A stretch of 64,000 bases of DNA from Streptomyces sp. JB150. Its GTDB lineage: Bacteria > Actinomycetota > Actinomycetes > Streptomycetales > Streptomycetaceae. Positions 28,742 to 36,781 of the stretch are shown here, piece after piece (within the stretch, counting starts at the first letter, position 1; the number at the start of each line of letters is the position of its first letter). Both the position numbers and the translations under genes were made by a program. The DNA lies in the NCBI RefSeq assembly GCF_011193355.1, contig NZ_CP049780.1:4291085-4355084 (forward strand), in the 5' to 3' direction. The notes beneath the pieces were generated by a model. It was not told where the DNA came from. It saw only the letters and a program-made list of their open reading frames with translations, and did not search any database.

Positions 28742-29943
28742 GCTGGTGTCTTGGCGGTTTCGGGAGCGGTCAACGCCCATCGATCGAGCTGCGCCGGAGG
28801 CTTGAACGCCTTCGGCTGCCTGATGGACGTGTTGATCAGTTCGTACTGATCGAGAGCTTTACGGCAGCGGTCGAACCACCACTGCTGGCGTGCTGTGCCG
28901 GGCTTGACCGAAGTCAGGGCACGCAGCCACTCCATGAGGACCGCGACGTTGTGTGCCGCCGCTGCGGCAGGAAGCTCGCCGCGATTGCTTGTGAAGGCGT
29001 CCAGTGCGAGCTTGCCGACACAGGCCGAGCAGAAGCAGACCGGAGCTTCGGCGCCACCGTAACGCTTGGCGATCGTCTCACCCAGGAAGAAGGCCATCAG
29101 GTTGGGGAAGAGAACGTGCGGTGACTGGACGGGGATGCTCTTGTTGGTCTGCGCTTTTTCGCCGGGGGCGACGACGTGCCGGTAGCGGCTGCTGGCGCCG
29201 AAGGCTGTGAAGGCGGCACCGAAGGCCAGCGCGCCGAATGCCGCGAGATCCGTGCGTAGCAGGGCAGCCCCGGGGACTTCCTCGATGACCTGCTTGAGAT
29301 GGCTTACGGCCTTGGCGTAACGCGCCAGGGGGTCCATCTGTCCGCCCAGCATGATGGCCTTCGGCCCCTTGACCATCCGCAGGTAGGCGATGAGCTGGCG
29401 GGTCGATTCCTCGTCGCGTAGCCAGGAGACATCCACCGGAGCGGCGAAGATCACCTCTGGGTCGTCGAGTTCCAGGACACGGGTCACGGCGGCCCGGAGG
29501 GCATCGGAGTCCTCGGCCCTGATGTAGCCGGTGGGGGTCATGGGGAGCGTTGCTCCGGCGTCCCGCTGCTCGGCCAGAGACAGTTCCAGGGGATCGTCGA
29601 GGAAGAGCGTGGGCTCGACGTCGTAGGGGAAGGGGTTCTCCTCGGTCGCGGCGCTGACCTCGTACACCGCTGGGTCGATCAGGAGTGGAGCGGCGTAGCC
29701 CTCCCTGTATCGCAGGGCGCCGGCCTTCTTCACGGCGTCGGTGCCACACAGGATGAGCCCACTGCGTACCGGGTCGACCTGCCCCTGGACGTAGCCGAGC
29801 CGGGCGGCGCTGACCTGGATCAGCATGCGGCCCTGCAGACCGTTCAGGCTGTCCGGCCGGTCTGGCGCACCCGCAGCGTCGGGAGGCTCGGTCAGATCGG
29901 AGCGCGGACGAGGCAGCGGGGCGGAACGGTCGGTCATGGTCAC
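28711..29943 (-). CDS. tRNA-guanine transglycosylase-like protein
   Basis: A 410-residue protein. Its C-terminal region carries a zinc-site pattern of the TGT superfamily: C303-F-C305-S-A-C308, then 22 residues and H331-N, followed by a hydrophobic helix. In bacterial TGT the same order is C-x-C-x2-C, 25 residues, H-N and a helix. Near residue 86, P-L-L-I-D90-P-A-V-Y-E-V-S lines up with the TGT segment that contains the base-exchange aspartate. The second catalytic aspartate (nucleophile) is not evident in the expected place, so the enzyme may be altered or inactive. DpdA, which modifies DNA, is a known divergent relative. The gene starts with GTG overlapping the stop of the HTH-ImmA/IrrE gene (GTGA), so the two are coupled. 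Assignment rests on motifs only. Confidence 0.55.
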   Translation of the reverse strand: MTMTDRSAPLPRPRSDLTEPPDAAGAPDRPDSLNGLQGRMLIQVSAARLGYVQGQVDPVRSGLILCGTDAVKKAGALRYREGYAAPLLIDPAVYEVSAATEENPFPYDVEPTLFLDDPLELSLAEQRDAGATLPMTPTGYIRAEDSDALRAAVTRVLELDDPEVIFAAPVDVSWLRDEESTRQLIAYLRMVKGPKAIMLGGQMDPLARYAKAVSHLKQVIEEVPGAALLRTDLAAFGALAFGAAFTAFGASSRYRHVVAPGEKAQTNKSIPVQSPHVLFPNLMAFFLGETIAKRYGGAEAPVCFCSACVGKLALDAFTSNRGELPAAAAAHNVAVLMEWLRALTSVKPGTARQQWWFDRCRKALDQYELINTSIRQPKAFKPPAQLDRWALTAPETAKTPAQTAAAERRR

Positions 29944-31049
29944 CTTCGGAAGGCCGGGAATGATGATGAACCGGCGCCCTCGACGTACAGGCGCTGGAAG
30001 TCTTCAGGAAGCAGGTGCGCGCAGGCAGCCGCATCCTCCAGAGTCATCTGGCGGTCGGTCAGCAAGGTGTTGACAAGGGCAACGAGGCGCTGCGGCTGCT
30101 CAGGGAGGACATCAACAGGCTCTGCGGTCCGGTAGCCGAGCGCTGACATCTCGATCATCAGGGTGCGGTACTGCCACTCGCTGACGGCGTTGAGCGTTTG
30201 GGCACGGCGCAGCAGCGCGCTCATGGAGACACCCCAAACCCGCTTCAGCTCCATCAGCTTGGTCAGATCGACGCCGCCGGAGAACGCCTGCCGGATATCG
30301 GAGGCAGGCATCAAGAACTCGGCAGCGAAGGCGTCGGCCTGCTTCTCCTGCGTGGACCCTGTGCCCGGCTCGTCATGCATCACCAGGTGACCCAGCTCGT
30401 GCGCGATGCTGAAGCGACGTCGGTCGCCCGGTGCCCGGGTGTTGACCAGGAGCAGAGGACGCCCGCCCGCTTCCCACTGGCTTACGGCGTCCAACAGGTC
30501 GCTGTCCAGGTCGCGGGTGATCACCAGTGCGCCGGCATTCTCCAGCACCGCGACCATGTCGGGTACCGGACCGGGGGCCACGCTCCACTCCCTGCGGACT
30601 CGCCGGGCAGCGTCCTTCGGGGTGGTGAGGTCATCCAGTGGGACTCTGAAGAAGCGATGTGAGACTGGCGGCAATGCCGCTGCGGACGCCAGGCCGTTCA
30701 GCTGAATCCGTGAGAGCACCACATGGGCGTGCACGCGTCGCAGAGCGGAGGCAGTCAAAGCTGCTTTCTTGCGGTGGTGGACCAGGCCCACCCCGATGCC
30801 GCTGACCTGCGGATCCAGGCACAGCAACTCAGGAGGGTAGCCAAGCGCGGCAGCGTACAGCTCAAGACGCTCATGTGTGACGACGAGACGACCAGCCTCG
30901 GCTCGGCTTACGTAGCCCTGGGAAACCGGCGTGGCGCCGCCTGGCGACGCCTTGGTCATAGCTGCGGCGACCTCAGCCTGCGTCAGCCCGCGGGACTCGC
31001 GCGCCAGCACGAGCATCCCGGGCTGCGCCTGCAGCTCAGTGATCGCCAT
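29940..31049 (-). CDS. HTH plus ImmA/IrrE metallopeptidase
   Basis: A 369-residue two-domain protein. An XRE helix-turn-helix lies near residues 12-72 (G-L-T-Q-A-E-V-A, then G-Y-V-S-R-A-E-A-G). The ImmA/IrrE zinc-peptidase domain has H217-E-L-G-H221 and the third-ligand region E-K-Q-A-D-A-F-A-A-E-F-L-M-P near 235. About 100 further residues follow. Family members cleave repressors (ImmA of ICEBs1, IrrE of Deinococcus); the fused HTH suggests self-limited control of its own operon. ATG 31049 has an AGGTGG upstream; it is preferred over an ATG four codons earlier. It is coupled to the TGT-like gene and lies 134 bp downstream of the restriction gene. Confidence 0.88.
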   Translation of the reverse strand: MAITELQAQPGMLVLARESRGLTQAEVAAAMTKASPGGATPVSQGYVSRAEAGRLVVTHERLELYAAALGYPPELLCLDPQVSGIGVGLVHHRKKAALTASALRRVHAHVVLSRIQLNGLASAAALPPVSHRFFRVPLDDLTTPKDAARRVRREWSVAPGPVPDMVAVLENAGALVITRDLDSDLLDAVSQWEAGGRPLLLVNTRAPGDRRRFSIAHELGHLVMHDEPGTGSTQEKQADAFAAEFLMPASDIRQAFSGGVDLTKLMELKRVWGVSMSALLRRAQTLNAVSEWQYRTLMIEMSALGYRTAEPVDVLPEQPQRLVALVNTLLTDRQMTLEDAAACAHLLPEDFQRLYVEGAGSSSFPAFRR

Positions 31050-31081
31050 ACACGACACCACCTCGTATCAGACCTCAAAAC

Positions 31082-31134
31082 AGTAGCACCAAATATTCCG
31101 TGACTGATTCGGCGTCATATGATGAAAGTAGCAC
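31082..31134. promoter_or_regulatory. Direct repeats AGTAGCAC upstream of the HTH-ImmA/IrrE gene
   Basis: AGTAGCAC occurs at 31082-31089 and 31127-31134, 45 bp apart (start to start), in an A/T-rich stretch (AAATATTCC, CATATGATG) that stands out from the genome. This is the likely promoter and self-operator of the HTH-ImmA/IrrE/TGT-like operon. Confidence 0.45.
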
Positions 31135-31183
31135 TACAAGTGAGGGCCACTCTCTGAACAGTTGATTGTGGGCGCAGCAGCGT

Positions 31184-32074
31184 TCAGGCAGTGGCAGGGC
31201 GCGGTTCGCCGTGGAAGACCTGTCGGGCGTGCCAGTCGCAGTGAACTGCGGCAACAGGGCGAGCACCCGGCTGGGGGCCGATGAGTGGGCGGCCCGCGAG
31301 GGCTATGACGTGGTCGCGGGCGGCGGGGCTGTGGCCAACGAAGCGTTGTGACACCAGGATGCGTTGGTCGTTTCCCAGGCCGAGGACGCCCTTGTCGAAG
31401 AGCTTGTGGTGCAGCGAGCACAGGCACAGCCCGTTCTCGATCTCGTCGGGTCCTCCGAACGCCCACCAGCGCACGTGGGCGGCCTCCAGCCCGACGGGCA
31501 CCGCGCCGATCCTGCCGTCGTATCCGCAGAAGGCGCACCGGTACTCGTAGGCGGTCAGCACCAGCTCCCGCATCCTCCGGTCCCGCTGCCTGTGTACGGG
31601 CGAGAGCTGCTCGGCCTCCGCCGGCTCCAGTTCCAGGCCGACGGCTTCGCACAGTTCTCGGTGCAGGGAGGGTGGGAAGTGCAGGTCGAGCAGCAATTGC
31701 GCCATTCTGCCGAGCAGGTCTGGTTCGCGTCGCAGCGCCGCTCTCAAGTCCGGCGCGAGCTGCCCGGTGGCGCCCGTCTCCCGGAGGTCCCGTATTCCGC
31801 TTCCAGGGCTTCCCGGTCCGCGATCGGTGCGCACTTCCCATACGCCGTCGCTGACCAGGTGGTGGAAGGGATAGGCGGGTGTCGTCTTGTTGGGTGGGCC
31901 GTACTCGGTCAGGAGGCGCTGCAGGTCCTGTTCCACTGCGGTGTATTGCAGGCCGCTGTCGGCATCATCCTGGAACCGGCCGAGGGCGTACAGGAGCAGC
32001 AGCGGCTTGTGCGGAGCGCGGGTACCGCTCCTGGTCCACTGCCTCAGCTTCGCTATCCGCTCCAGCCAGTCCAT
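31184..32074 (-). CDS. Phosphorothioate-dependent HNH restriction endonuclease (SBD-HNH)
   Basis: A 296-residue type IV restriction enzyme of the ScoMcrA/SprMcrA kind, which cuts DNA carrying phosphorothioate links. The N-terminal sulfur-binding domain shows A-P-H-K-P-L-L-L-L-Y near residue 20, Y-P-F-H-H-L-V-S-D-G-V-W-E-V near 68 and L-H-F-P-P-S-L-H near 131. The C-terminal HNH domain has C180-x2-C183, a conserved E-A-A-H200, N214-G-L-C-L-C and H222-H223-x3-D. ATG 32074 begins at the family motif M-D-W-L-E-R-I. No dnd modification genes are nearby, as expected for an enzyme that attacks modified foreign DNA. It is probably island defence cargo. Confidence 0.85.
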   Translation of the reverse strand: MDWLERIAKLRQWTRSGTRAPHKPLLLLYALGRFQDDADSGLQYTAVEQDLQRLLTEYGPPNKTTPAYPFHHLVSDGVWEVRTDRGPGSPGSGIRDLRETGATGQLAPDLRAALRREPDLLGRMAQLLLDLHFPPSLHRELCEAVGLELEPAEAEQLSPVHRQRDRRMRELVLTAYEYRCAFCGYDGRIGAVPVGLEAAHVRWWAFGGPDEIENGLCLCSLHHKLFDKGVLGLGNDQRILVSQRFVGHSPAARDHVIALAGRPLIGPQPGARPVAAVHCDWHARQVFHGEPRPATA

Positions 32075-32396
32075 GGCGGCTGATCGTAGACGGGCCTGCC
32101 CGCACACGTGTGGACACTGCTCAGGACGGCTGCATGCCTGAGAACAGGACGCGGGCGTGGTGCGGTTCGGGGGCGATGAAGGCCCCGTGAGCCGTGATAG
32201 TGAGCCCGAGGCAGGCAGGCTTCGTGCGGTGTCGGTCTGAATCGGTCAGATCCGTTCACAGCGCCAACAGGCTATCTCCACAAGACATAAGATGATGCGC
32301 CTGGGTTGGCTGTTGCCCAGGTCGATGTCTGGGGCGAGGCGCCCCTGGTGGCTTGCGTCTGCCCCGAGGCGCTAGGGAACGGAGCGGCTGAGAACG
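32075..32396. other. Divergent intergenic region with two inverted repeats
   Basis: A 322-bp gap between the restriction gene (leftward) and the ATPase remnant (rightward). It holds a perfect 10-bp palindrome, CACACGTGTG, at 32103-32112. An inverted repeat CTCAGG / CCTGAG at 32120-32142 follows close by. Both are well placed to control the restriction gene. No coding frame is supported. Confidence 0.45.
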
Positions 32397-33524
32397 GTGC
32401 ACCTGCACAGCTTCACCGTGTGCGGATTCCGATCCCTCAAGGACGTCCGTGACATTCCGGTCAGCACACCTACCATCCTCGCCGGCCAGAACGACGGCGG
32501 TAAGAGCGCGGTGCTTGCCGCGCTGGCGTTCCTTGTGGGCAATGAGCAGTTGACCGAGGACGATCGTACGTACGAGCTCGACGCTTCGGATGGCGTAGAC
32601 GTCGATGACTCGGCGCCTCTCCTGCGGTGTTCGACCACATGGGTGGAGGGACAGTTCACCCTCGACTCTTGGGAGTTGGAAACGTTCGGCTTCCCGACCG
32701 AGGAGTTGCGCGTACGGCGGCGCGCTGTCAACGGTGAGGACCCCGTCCTTGAGTGCTGGGCGCCGCTCGCGGACGACGAACGACTGCGTGACCCTTCCAA
32801 GCTGTCCCTCAACGAGGTGAGAGCCCTCGCCAAGCAGTTGCTCCCTGAGCTGTCGTCCATAAAACGCGGCGACATCGAGCCAGCCCTCTGCGGGTACGGC
32901 ATGGCTCACGCCTCAGCGTCGGGCTGGGTTCCTGCTCCGAAGGAGATGGAGCGCCGCATGCCCCGGCTGATGCCATTCGACGGGAAGTCGGCCGATCCCG
33001 ACGCTGCGGTGAAGACCGCGCTGATGGGCCGCTACCAGGCCCATATGGCGGACCCCACGCTTGAGGGCCAGTTGCAGTCGATCGAGGCCGGGATCAAGGA
33101 GCGACTTCAGGACGACGCCCGGTCTCTGTGCGAGCACATTCAGAGCCGTTGCGACGACCTCACTGATGTTGATGTCGAGCCTGTAGTCTCGTTCACTCAC
33201 GGTTTCCGGGGTGCGCCGCTGCGAATCGCCCGTACGAAGGGCGAGACCGTGGGACTGGATCGTTCCGGCCTAGGTAGCGCACGCCGTATCTCCCTGGCGA
33301 TCTGGGAGTGGAACAGCCAGCTGCTCACACACTTACCTTCGGACACCGGCGATGACCGCTGTGCGAGTAAGGTCAGCCGTCTAACAGGCGGATGGGCAGC
33401 GTTGCGCTCAACACCAGGTGGTGGACGTCGGATGGGGCTGGGCCCCTTTTTGAAACATCAATCAAAGGCGAGTTCGCGGAAGGTGTTGCGAACCTCGGTC
33501 AATGGCCCACGATCCCTTGTGTAG
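32397..33524 (+). pseudogene. OLD-like AAA ATPase, C-terminus lost
   Basis: The N-terminus is a clear ABC/SMC-type ATPase of the OLD kind: L-H-S-F-T-V-C-G-F-R-S-L-K-D, then the Walker A G-Q-N-D-G-G-K-S at 30-37. The middle ends in a family-like G-L-G-S-A-R-R-I-S-L-A-I-W-E-W near residue 300. From about residue 325 (near 33370) the sequence loses any family character and the frame runs on for about 50 unlikely residues into the 3' end of the convergent serine hydrolase gene. The Walker B and Toprim nuclease parts of a normal OLD protein are missing. Full-length relatives act in phage defence, often with a helicase partner (none here). GTG start 32397. Confidence 0.75.
33434..33451 (+). terminator. 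Rho-independent terminator
   Basis: A GGGGC-TGG-GCCCC hairpin followed by five T residues. It is oriented for plus-strand transcripts and lies inside the run-on part of the broken ATPase gene, so it probably belonged to whatever preceded the deletion. A five-T tail is unusual for this genome. Confidence 0.55.
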
Positions 33525-34501
33525 TAAAGCTTGTTGGTCAGGAGCACCGCCCAGCGGTCCTTGGTGGGGGAGATCCACATGCCCGTGCCGGTGAAGCCGT
33601 AGTGGACCCAGACGTCCTCCTCGATGGTGGTACCAGGAGCGGGGTGCCAGAACAGGCCGCGAGCGGGCTGGAGCTGCCCCGTCTCGATGGCCAGGGACTT
33701 GTTGATCCACTCGATGCCGAAATCAGCCCGGAGCTGTGACGCTGCGGGGGCGAGCATGTACTGGAGGAAGGTGGCGAGGTCGTCGAGGACGGTGAAGACG
33801 CCGGCGATGCCGCAGACGCCGCCCAGGAGGCGGGCTGAGAAGTCGTGGGCGACTCCCTTGAGGTGGGTGTCGGTGTCCTGGTCGAGTTCGGTGGGGGCGC
33901 AGCGGGCGGCGAGGTCGGCGGGCAGGGGGCCGAAGCGGGTGCCGGTCATGCCTAGGGGGTGCCAGGTGCGGGCGGTGGCCAGCTGGTCCAAGGGGCGGCC
34001 CGAGAGGTGTTCGGCGAGGTAGCCGAGGATGAGGGCGGCCCGGTCGGTGTACTCGACGGCTTCTCCGGGTGTCCGATGAAGTTGTTCTTGGAGGACGCCT
34101 CGGCGAATCTCCTGGGGGTCGGTGCCGTAGAGGTTCTTCAGCTGCGCCCGCAGTGGGACGCCGGCGGTGTGCGTCAGCAGCTGCCGGGCGGTGACGGCTC
34201 CGAGTGGGTGGCCGGTGACCTCCTGCCAGAAGCTGCCGAGCGGCTGGTCGAGGTCGAGGGTGCCGTCCTCCCACAGGGCCCCGATGGAGGACCAGACGGC
34301 CAGGATCTTGGTGAGGCTGGCGGCGTCGAAGACGGTGTCGGTGCGCATCGGCACCTCCGGCTCGTCGGGGTCGAGGACGCCGGTGGTGCCCCGGCCGAGG
34401 GTGCCGGTGGCGTTGCCGAGGGCCCACACGGCGCCGGGGTACACCTTGTCGCGGACTCCCTCGTCGAGCAGGGCTTCGATGCGGTCGCGGTCGTACGTCA
34501 T
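33458..34501 (-). CDS. Serine hydrolase, class C beta-lactamase family
   Basis: A 347-residue penicillin-binding/beta-lactamase-fold hydrolase. The active-site S-x-x-K is S62-L-T-K65, and the Y-x-N element is Y-T-D near residue 150. A late W-V-H-Y-G-F-T-G-T-G replaces the usual K-T/S-G or H-x-G strand motif. No signal peptide is visible, so it is probably cytoplasmic and acts as an esterase or peptidase. ATG 34501 has GAGGGAG four bases upstream. It is the last gene of the island operon, 95 bp after the glycosyltransferase gene. Its function may be to hydrolyse an ester or amide in the operon's product. Confidence 0.85.
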   Translation of the reverse strand: MTYDRDRIEALLDEGVRDKVYPGAVWALGNATGTLGRGTTGVLDPDEPEVPMRTDTVFDAASLTKILAVWSSIGALWEDGTLDLDQPLGSFWQEVTGHPLGAVTARQLLTHTAGVPLRAQLKNLYGTDPQEIRRGVLQEQLHRTPGEAVEYTDRAALILGYLAEHLSGRPLDQLATARTWHPLGMTGTRFGPLPADLAARCAPTELDQDTDTHLKGVAHDFSARLLGGVCGIAGVFTVLDDLATFLQYMLAPAASQLRADFGIEWINKSLAIETGQLQPARGLFWHPAPGTTIEEDVWVHYGFTGTGMWISPTKDRWAVLLTNKLYYTRDRGPLTEVRNTFRELAFD

Positions 34502-34596
34502 GGTCTCCCTCTTCGCCGGGGGTGTCCCGTCGGTCAGCGTAGTGACGTTCGTGGAGCGGTTCGGGTAGTGACGTGTCGGGTCGTCTGGCGGTCGGT

Positions 34597-35712
34597 TCAG
34601 GTGAGCTGTCGGCCGAGGTCGGTCAGCAATCGTGCGGTCGCCGAGAGGGGATAGCGTGCCGCGTTTGCGTAGCCCGCCTGGCGCAGGTTGGTCATCAGCC
34701 CGGGTGTCTTTCTCAGCCGGTCGAGGTCGTGCGCGAGTGCGGCGGAGTGGGTGAAGTCGGTGGCCATGCCGGATGCGGCGAGGGCTTCGCTGAGGCCGGG
34801 TACGGGCTGGTAGAGGACTGGGAGTCCGCGTGCCTGGGCTTCCAGCGCGACCAGTCCCATGGCTTCCAGGGTGGTGGACGGCATGACCAGTACGTCGTGT
34901 TCGGTGAAGGCTTTCCACAGCTGTGGGCGGCGGAGCCAGCCGAGGTAGCGCACTCGTACGGCAGCTCGTTGCAGCAGCGGGGCCAGCGCGTGGAACTGGG
35001 CTCTGGGCGCCGCCACGCTCAACTCGACGCCGACCACCGGAGCCAGGCTCTTGATCAGGGCCTCGGCACCCTTCTCGGCGGTCAGGCGTCCTGCGTACAG
35101 GAGCCGCAGGTGGCTGGTGGAGGTGCGGGCCGGCCGGGCGGGCGGGGCGGTAAGCAGGTGGTCGGGGATGCCCCAGGGGATGTGGGAGATCTTGCGGCGG
35201 TCGATCTGCGGGGCGAGCTTGAGGAGGCGGTCGGCCATTGCGTTGGTGGGGACCACGATGGCGTCGGCGGCCCTGGCTGTCTCGCGCAACACTTGGAGCT
35301 GGTCTCGGTAGGTCTCGGCGAAGAGCAGGTCCGTGCCGTGGACGAGGGCGATCCGGGGGTGTGTGGGTAGGGCGCGGATGAGGGCTGGGGTGGCGCCGAA
35401 CGCGAGGTGCTGCAAGTGGAGGACGTCGATCCGTGTGGGATCGAGCGTGGCTGTAAGCGCTCTGCGCAGGGTGGTGACGTAGCGGCTGAAGGCTGTTCCT
35501 TCCAGGCATTTGCCTGCTGCGGGGAGCAGGCTGAGGCCGGCGGGTGGACGGGGAGCGTGACCAGGTGGTGCGAGCATGAAGGCGCGGGCCGGGATGAGCG
35601 GTTGCTTGCCGGTGTAGAGGTCGAGGAAGAGCTCGACGCTGCCGCCGGGGCTTCCGACGGGGAGATCCAGGAAGGTGGCGGCCATCGGGTCGGTGGCCGA
35701 GCTGGCGTTCAC
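34597..35712 (-). CDS. Glycosyltransferase, family 4 (GT-B fold)
   Basis: A 371-residue GT-B glycosyltransferase. The N-terminal half has the acceptor domain (P-V-G-S-P-G-G-S-V-E-L-F, V-L-H-L-Q-H-L-A-F-G). The C-terminal half has the donor site: L-L-Y-A-G-R-L-T-A-E-K-G near residue 200 and the E-x7-E region M-P-S-T-T-L-E-A-M-G-L-V-A-L-E-A-Q-A near 280. The GTG start overlaps the stop of the upstream dCTP-deaminase-like gene by four bases. Donor and acceptor are unknown; in context a nucleoside-derived acceptor or a nucleotide-sugar donor is plausible. Confidence 0.88.
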   Translation of the reverse strand: MNASSATDPMAATFLDLPVGSPGGSVELFLDLYTGKQPLIPARAFMLAPPGHAPRPPAGLSLLPAAGKCLEGTAFSRYVTTLRRALTATLDPTRIDVLHLQHLAFGATPALIRALPTHPRIALVHGTDLLFAETYRDQLQVLRETARAADAIVVPTNAMADRLLKLAPQIDRRKISHIPWGIPDHLLTAPPARPARTSTSHLRLLYAGRLTAEKGAEALIKSLAPVVGVELSVAAPRAQFHALAPLLQRAAVRVRYLGWLRRPQLWKAFTEHDVLVMPSTTLEAMGLVALEAQARGLPVLYQPVPGLSEALAASGMATDFTHSAALAHDLDRLRKTPGLMTNLRQAGYANAARYPLSATARLLTDLGRQLT

Positions 35713-36245
35713 CGCATTCCTCCGTCGATCTCCTCGTAGAGGCGCGAGATGTCGATGCCTTCCGTGGACGCGTACTTGGCCGGCTGCTGCTGGTAGCTGG
35801 CCGGGGCGCCGAAGGTGGTGAGGAAGACGAGCTTGCCGAAGGTCATGCCCGCATACACGCGCACCGGTCGGGCGGCGCGGATCTCCAGCGTCCAGCGGAT
35901 CGCATGGCCCTGGTGTCCGAGCGGAGCCGACACGTGGACCCAGATGCCCAGGGAGCCGGTGGTGCGGTCGCCGTTGAGCATCTGCGCGTACGTCTCCGAA
36001 CCAGTCCGCTCCAGCGTGATGCCCAGGTACAGCAGGCCAGGGCGCAGCACCAGGCCGGCGTTGGGGATGGCCTGCTCGGTGAAGGTGGTAGGCATTGCGG
36101 CGTCGAGGTCGCCGTCGCAGACGCGGATGGTGTTGCCGAGGCGCCAGTCGTAGGCGTTGGGGGAGACGCGGCTGGGCTCGTACGGGTCGATGGTGATCTC
36201 GCCAGCCTGGACGGCGGCCGCGATGGCGGGGCCGGTGAGGATCAT
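35709..36245 (-). CDS. dCTP deaminase-like protein A (keeps Glu, lost G-R-S-S)
   Basis: A 178-residue dUTPase/dCTP-deaminase-fold protein. It keeps the N-terminal signature S-P-N-A-Y-D-W-R-L-G and the W-T-L-E-I strand, whose Glu121 aligns with the catalytic glutamate (E138 of E. coli Dcd). The phosphate- and substrate-binding G-R-S-S-x-x-R-L-G loop is degenerate: G-D-R-T-T-G-S98-L-G, with Ser in place of the essential Arg. The adjacent gene has the opposite pattern. Its start overlaps that gene's stop (ATGA) and its stop overlaps the glycosyltransferase start (GTGA). Deamination of dCTP by this protein alone looks unlikely. Confidence 0.8.
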   Translation of the reverse strand: MILTGPAIAAAVQAGEITIDPYEPSRVSPNAYDWRLGNTIRVCDGDLDAAMPTTFTEQAIPNAGLVLRPGLLYLGITLERTGSETYAQMLNGDRTTGSLGIWVHVSAPLGHQGHAIRWTLEIRAARPVRVYAGMTFGKLVFLTTFGAPASYQQQPAKYASTEGIDISRLYEEIDGGMR

Positions 36246-36781
36246 GATGCCACCCCCCGGAGTCGGGCGAGGTCTCGCCAGTACGCGGAGGGTTGCGGTC
36301 CTGCAGCGGCCTGGTACTTGCCGCGGTAGAGGTCGATGGCGCCGGTGGAGACGAAGAACATGATCTGCCCGACCTTCATGCCGGCGTACACGCGCAGCGG
36401 TCGGATCGGGGTGAGCATGAGCGTCCACTGGCCGTGGAAGCCGATGTCGCCGATGGGGGCGGTGATCTCGACGAACAGGCCGAGGCGGCCGACGGAGGAG
36501 CGGCCGAACAGCAGCGGGACGAAGGTGTCGGAGCCGACCTCTTCGAGGGTGTGGCCGAGGTAGAGCTCACCTGGCTGGAGGATGTGGCCGTCCGGGCCGA
36601 TGCTGGTTTCGTGAGTGGGGTTGGGCCGATAGGGGTCCAAGACGGGGGCCGTGTAGGTGATCAGGGTGGGGCCCAGACGCACGTTGTAGCTGTTGGGGTT
36701 GACCTGATCGGCGGCGAACGGGGTGATGTGGAGGCGGCCGTCATGAGCGGCAGCGGTGATCTCCGGGCCGGTGAGGATCAT
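36242..36781 (-). CDS. dCTP deaminase-like protein B (keeps G-R-S-S, lost Glu)
   Basis: A 179-residue paralogue of the next gene. It has N-P-N-S-Y-N-V-R-L-G near residue 28 and an intact substrate loop G-R94-S-S-V-G-R99-L-G, as in active dCTP deaminases. The strand that should read T-L-E reads W-T-L-M-L, so Met122 replaces the catalytic glutamate. In Dcd trimers the active sites lie between subunits, so this protein and its neighbour could form a hetero-oligomer with composite sites; that is an inference. Both ends overlap the neighbouring genes by four bases, which points to equal expression. Confidence 0.8.
   Translation of the reverse strand: MILTGPEITAAAHDGRLHITPFAADQVNPNSYNVRLGPTLITYTAPVLDPYRPNPTHETSIGPDGHILQPGELYLGHTLEEVGSDTFVPLLFGRSSVGRLGLFVEITAPIGDIGFHGQWTLMLTPIRPLRVYAGMKVGQIMFFVSTGAIDLYRGKYQAAAGPQPSAYWRDLARLRGVAS

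Noticed and set aside
28711..32074. Complete Dpd (7-deazaguanine DNA) modification-restriction system
   Set aside because: Only one TGT-like gene is present; no preQ0 synthesis genes, DpdB-K helicase/nuclease set or second modification gene is near.
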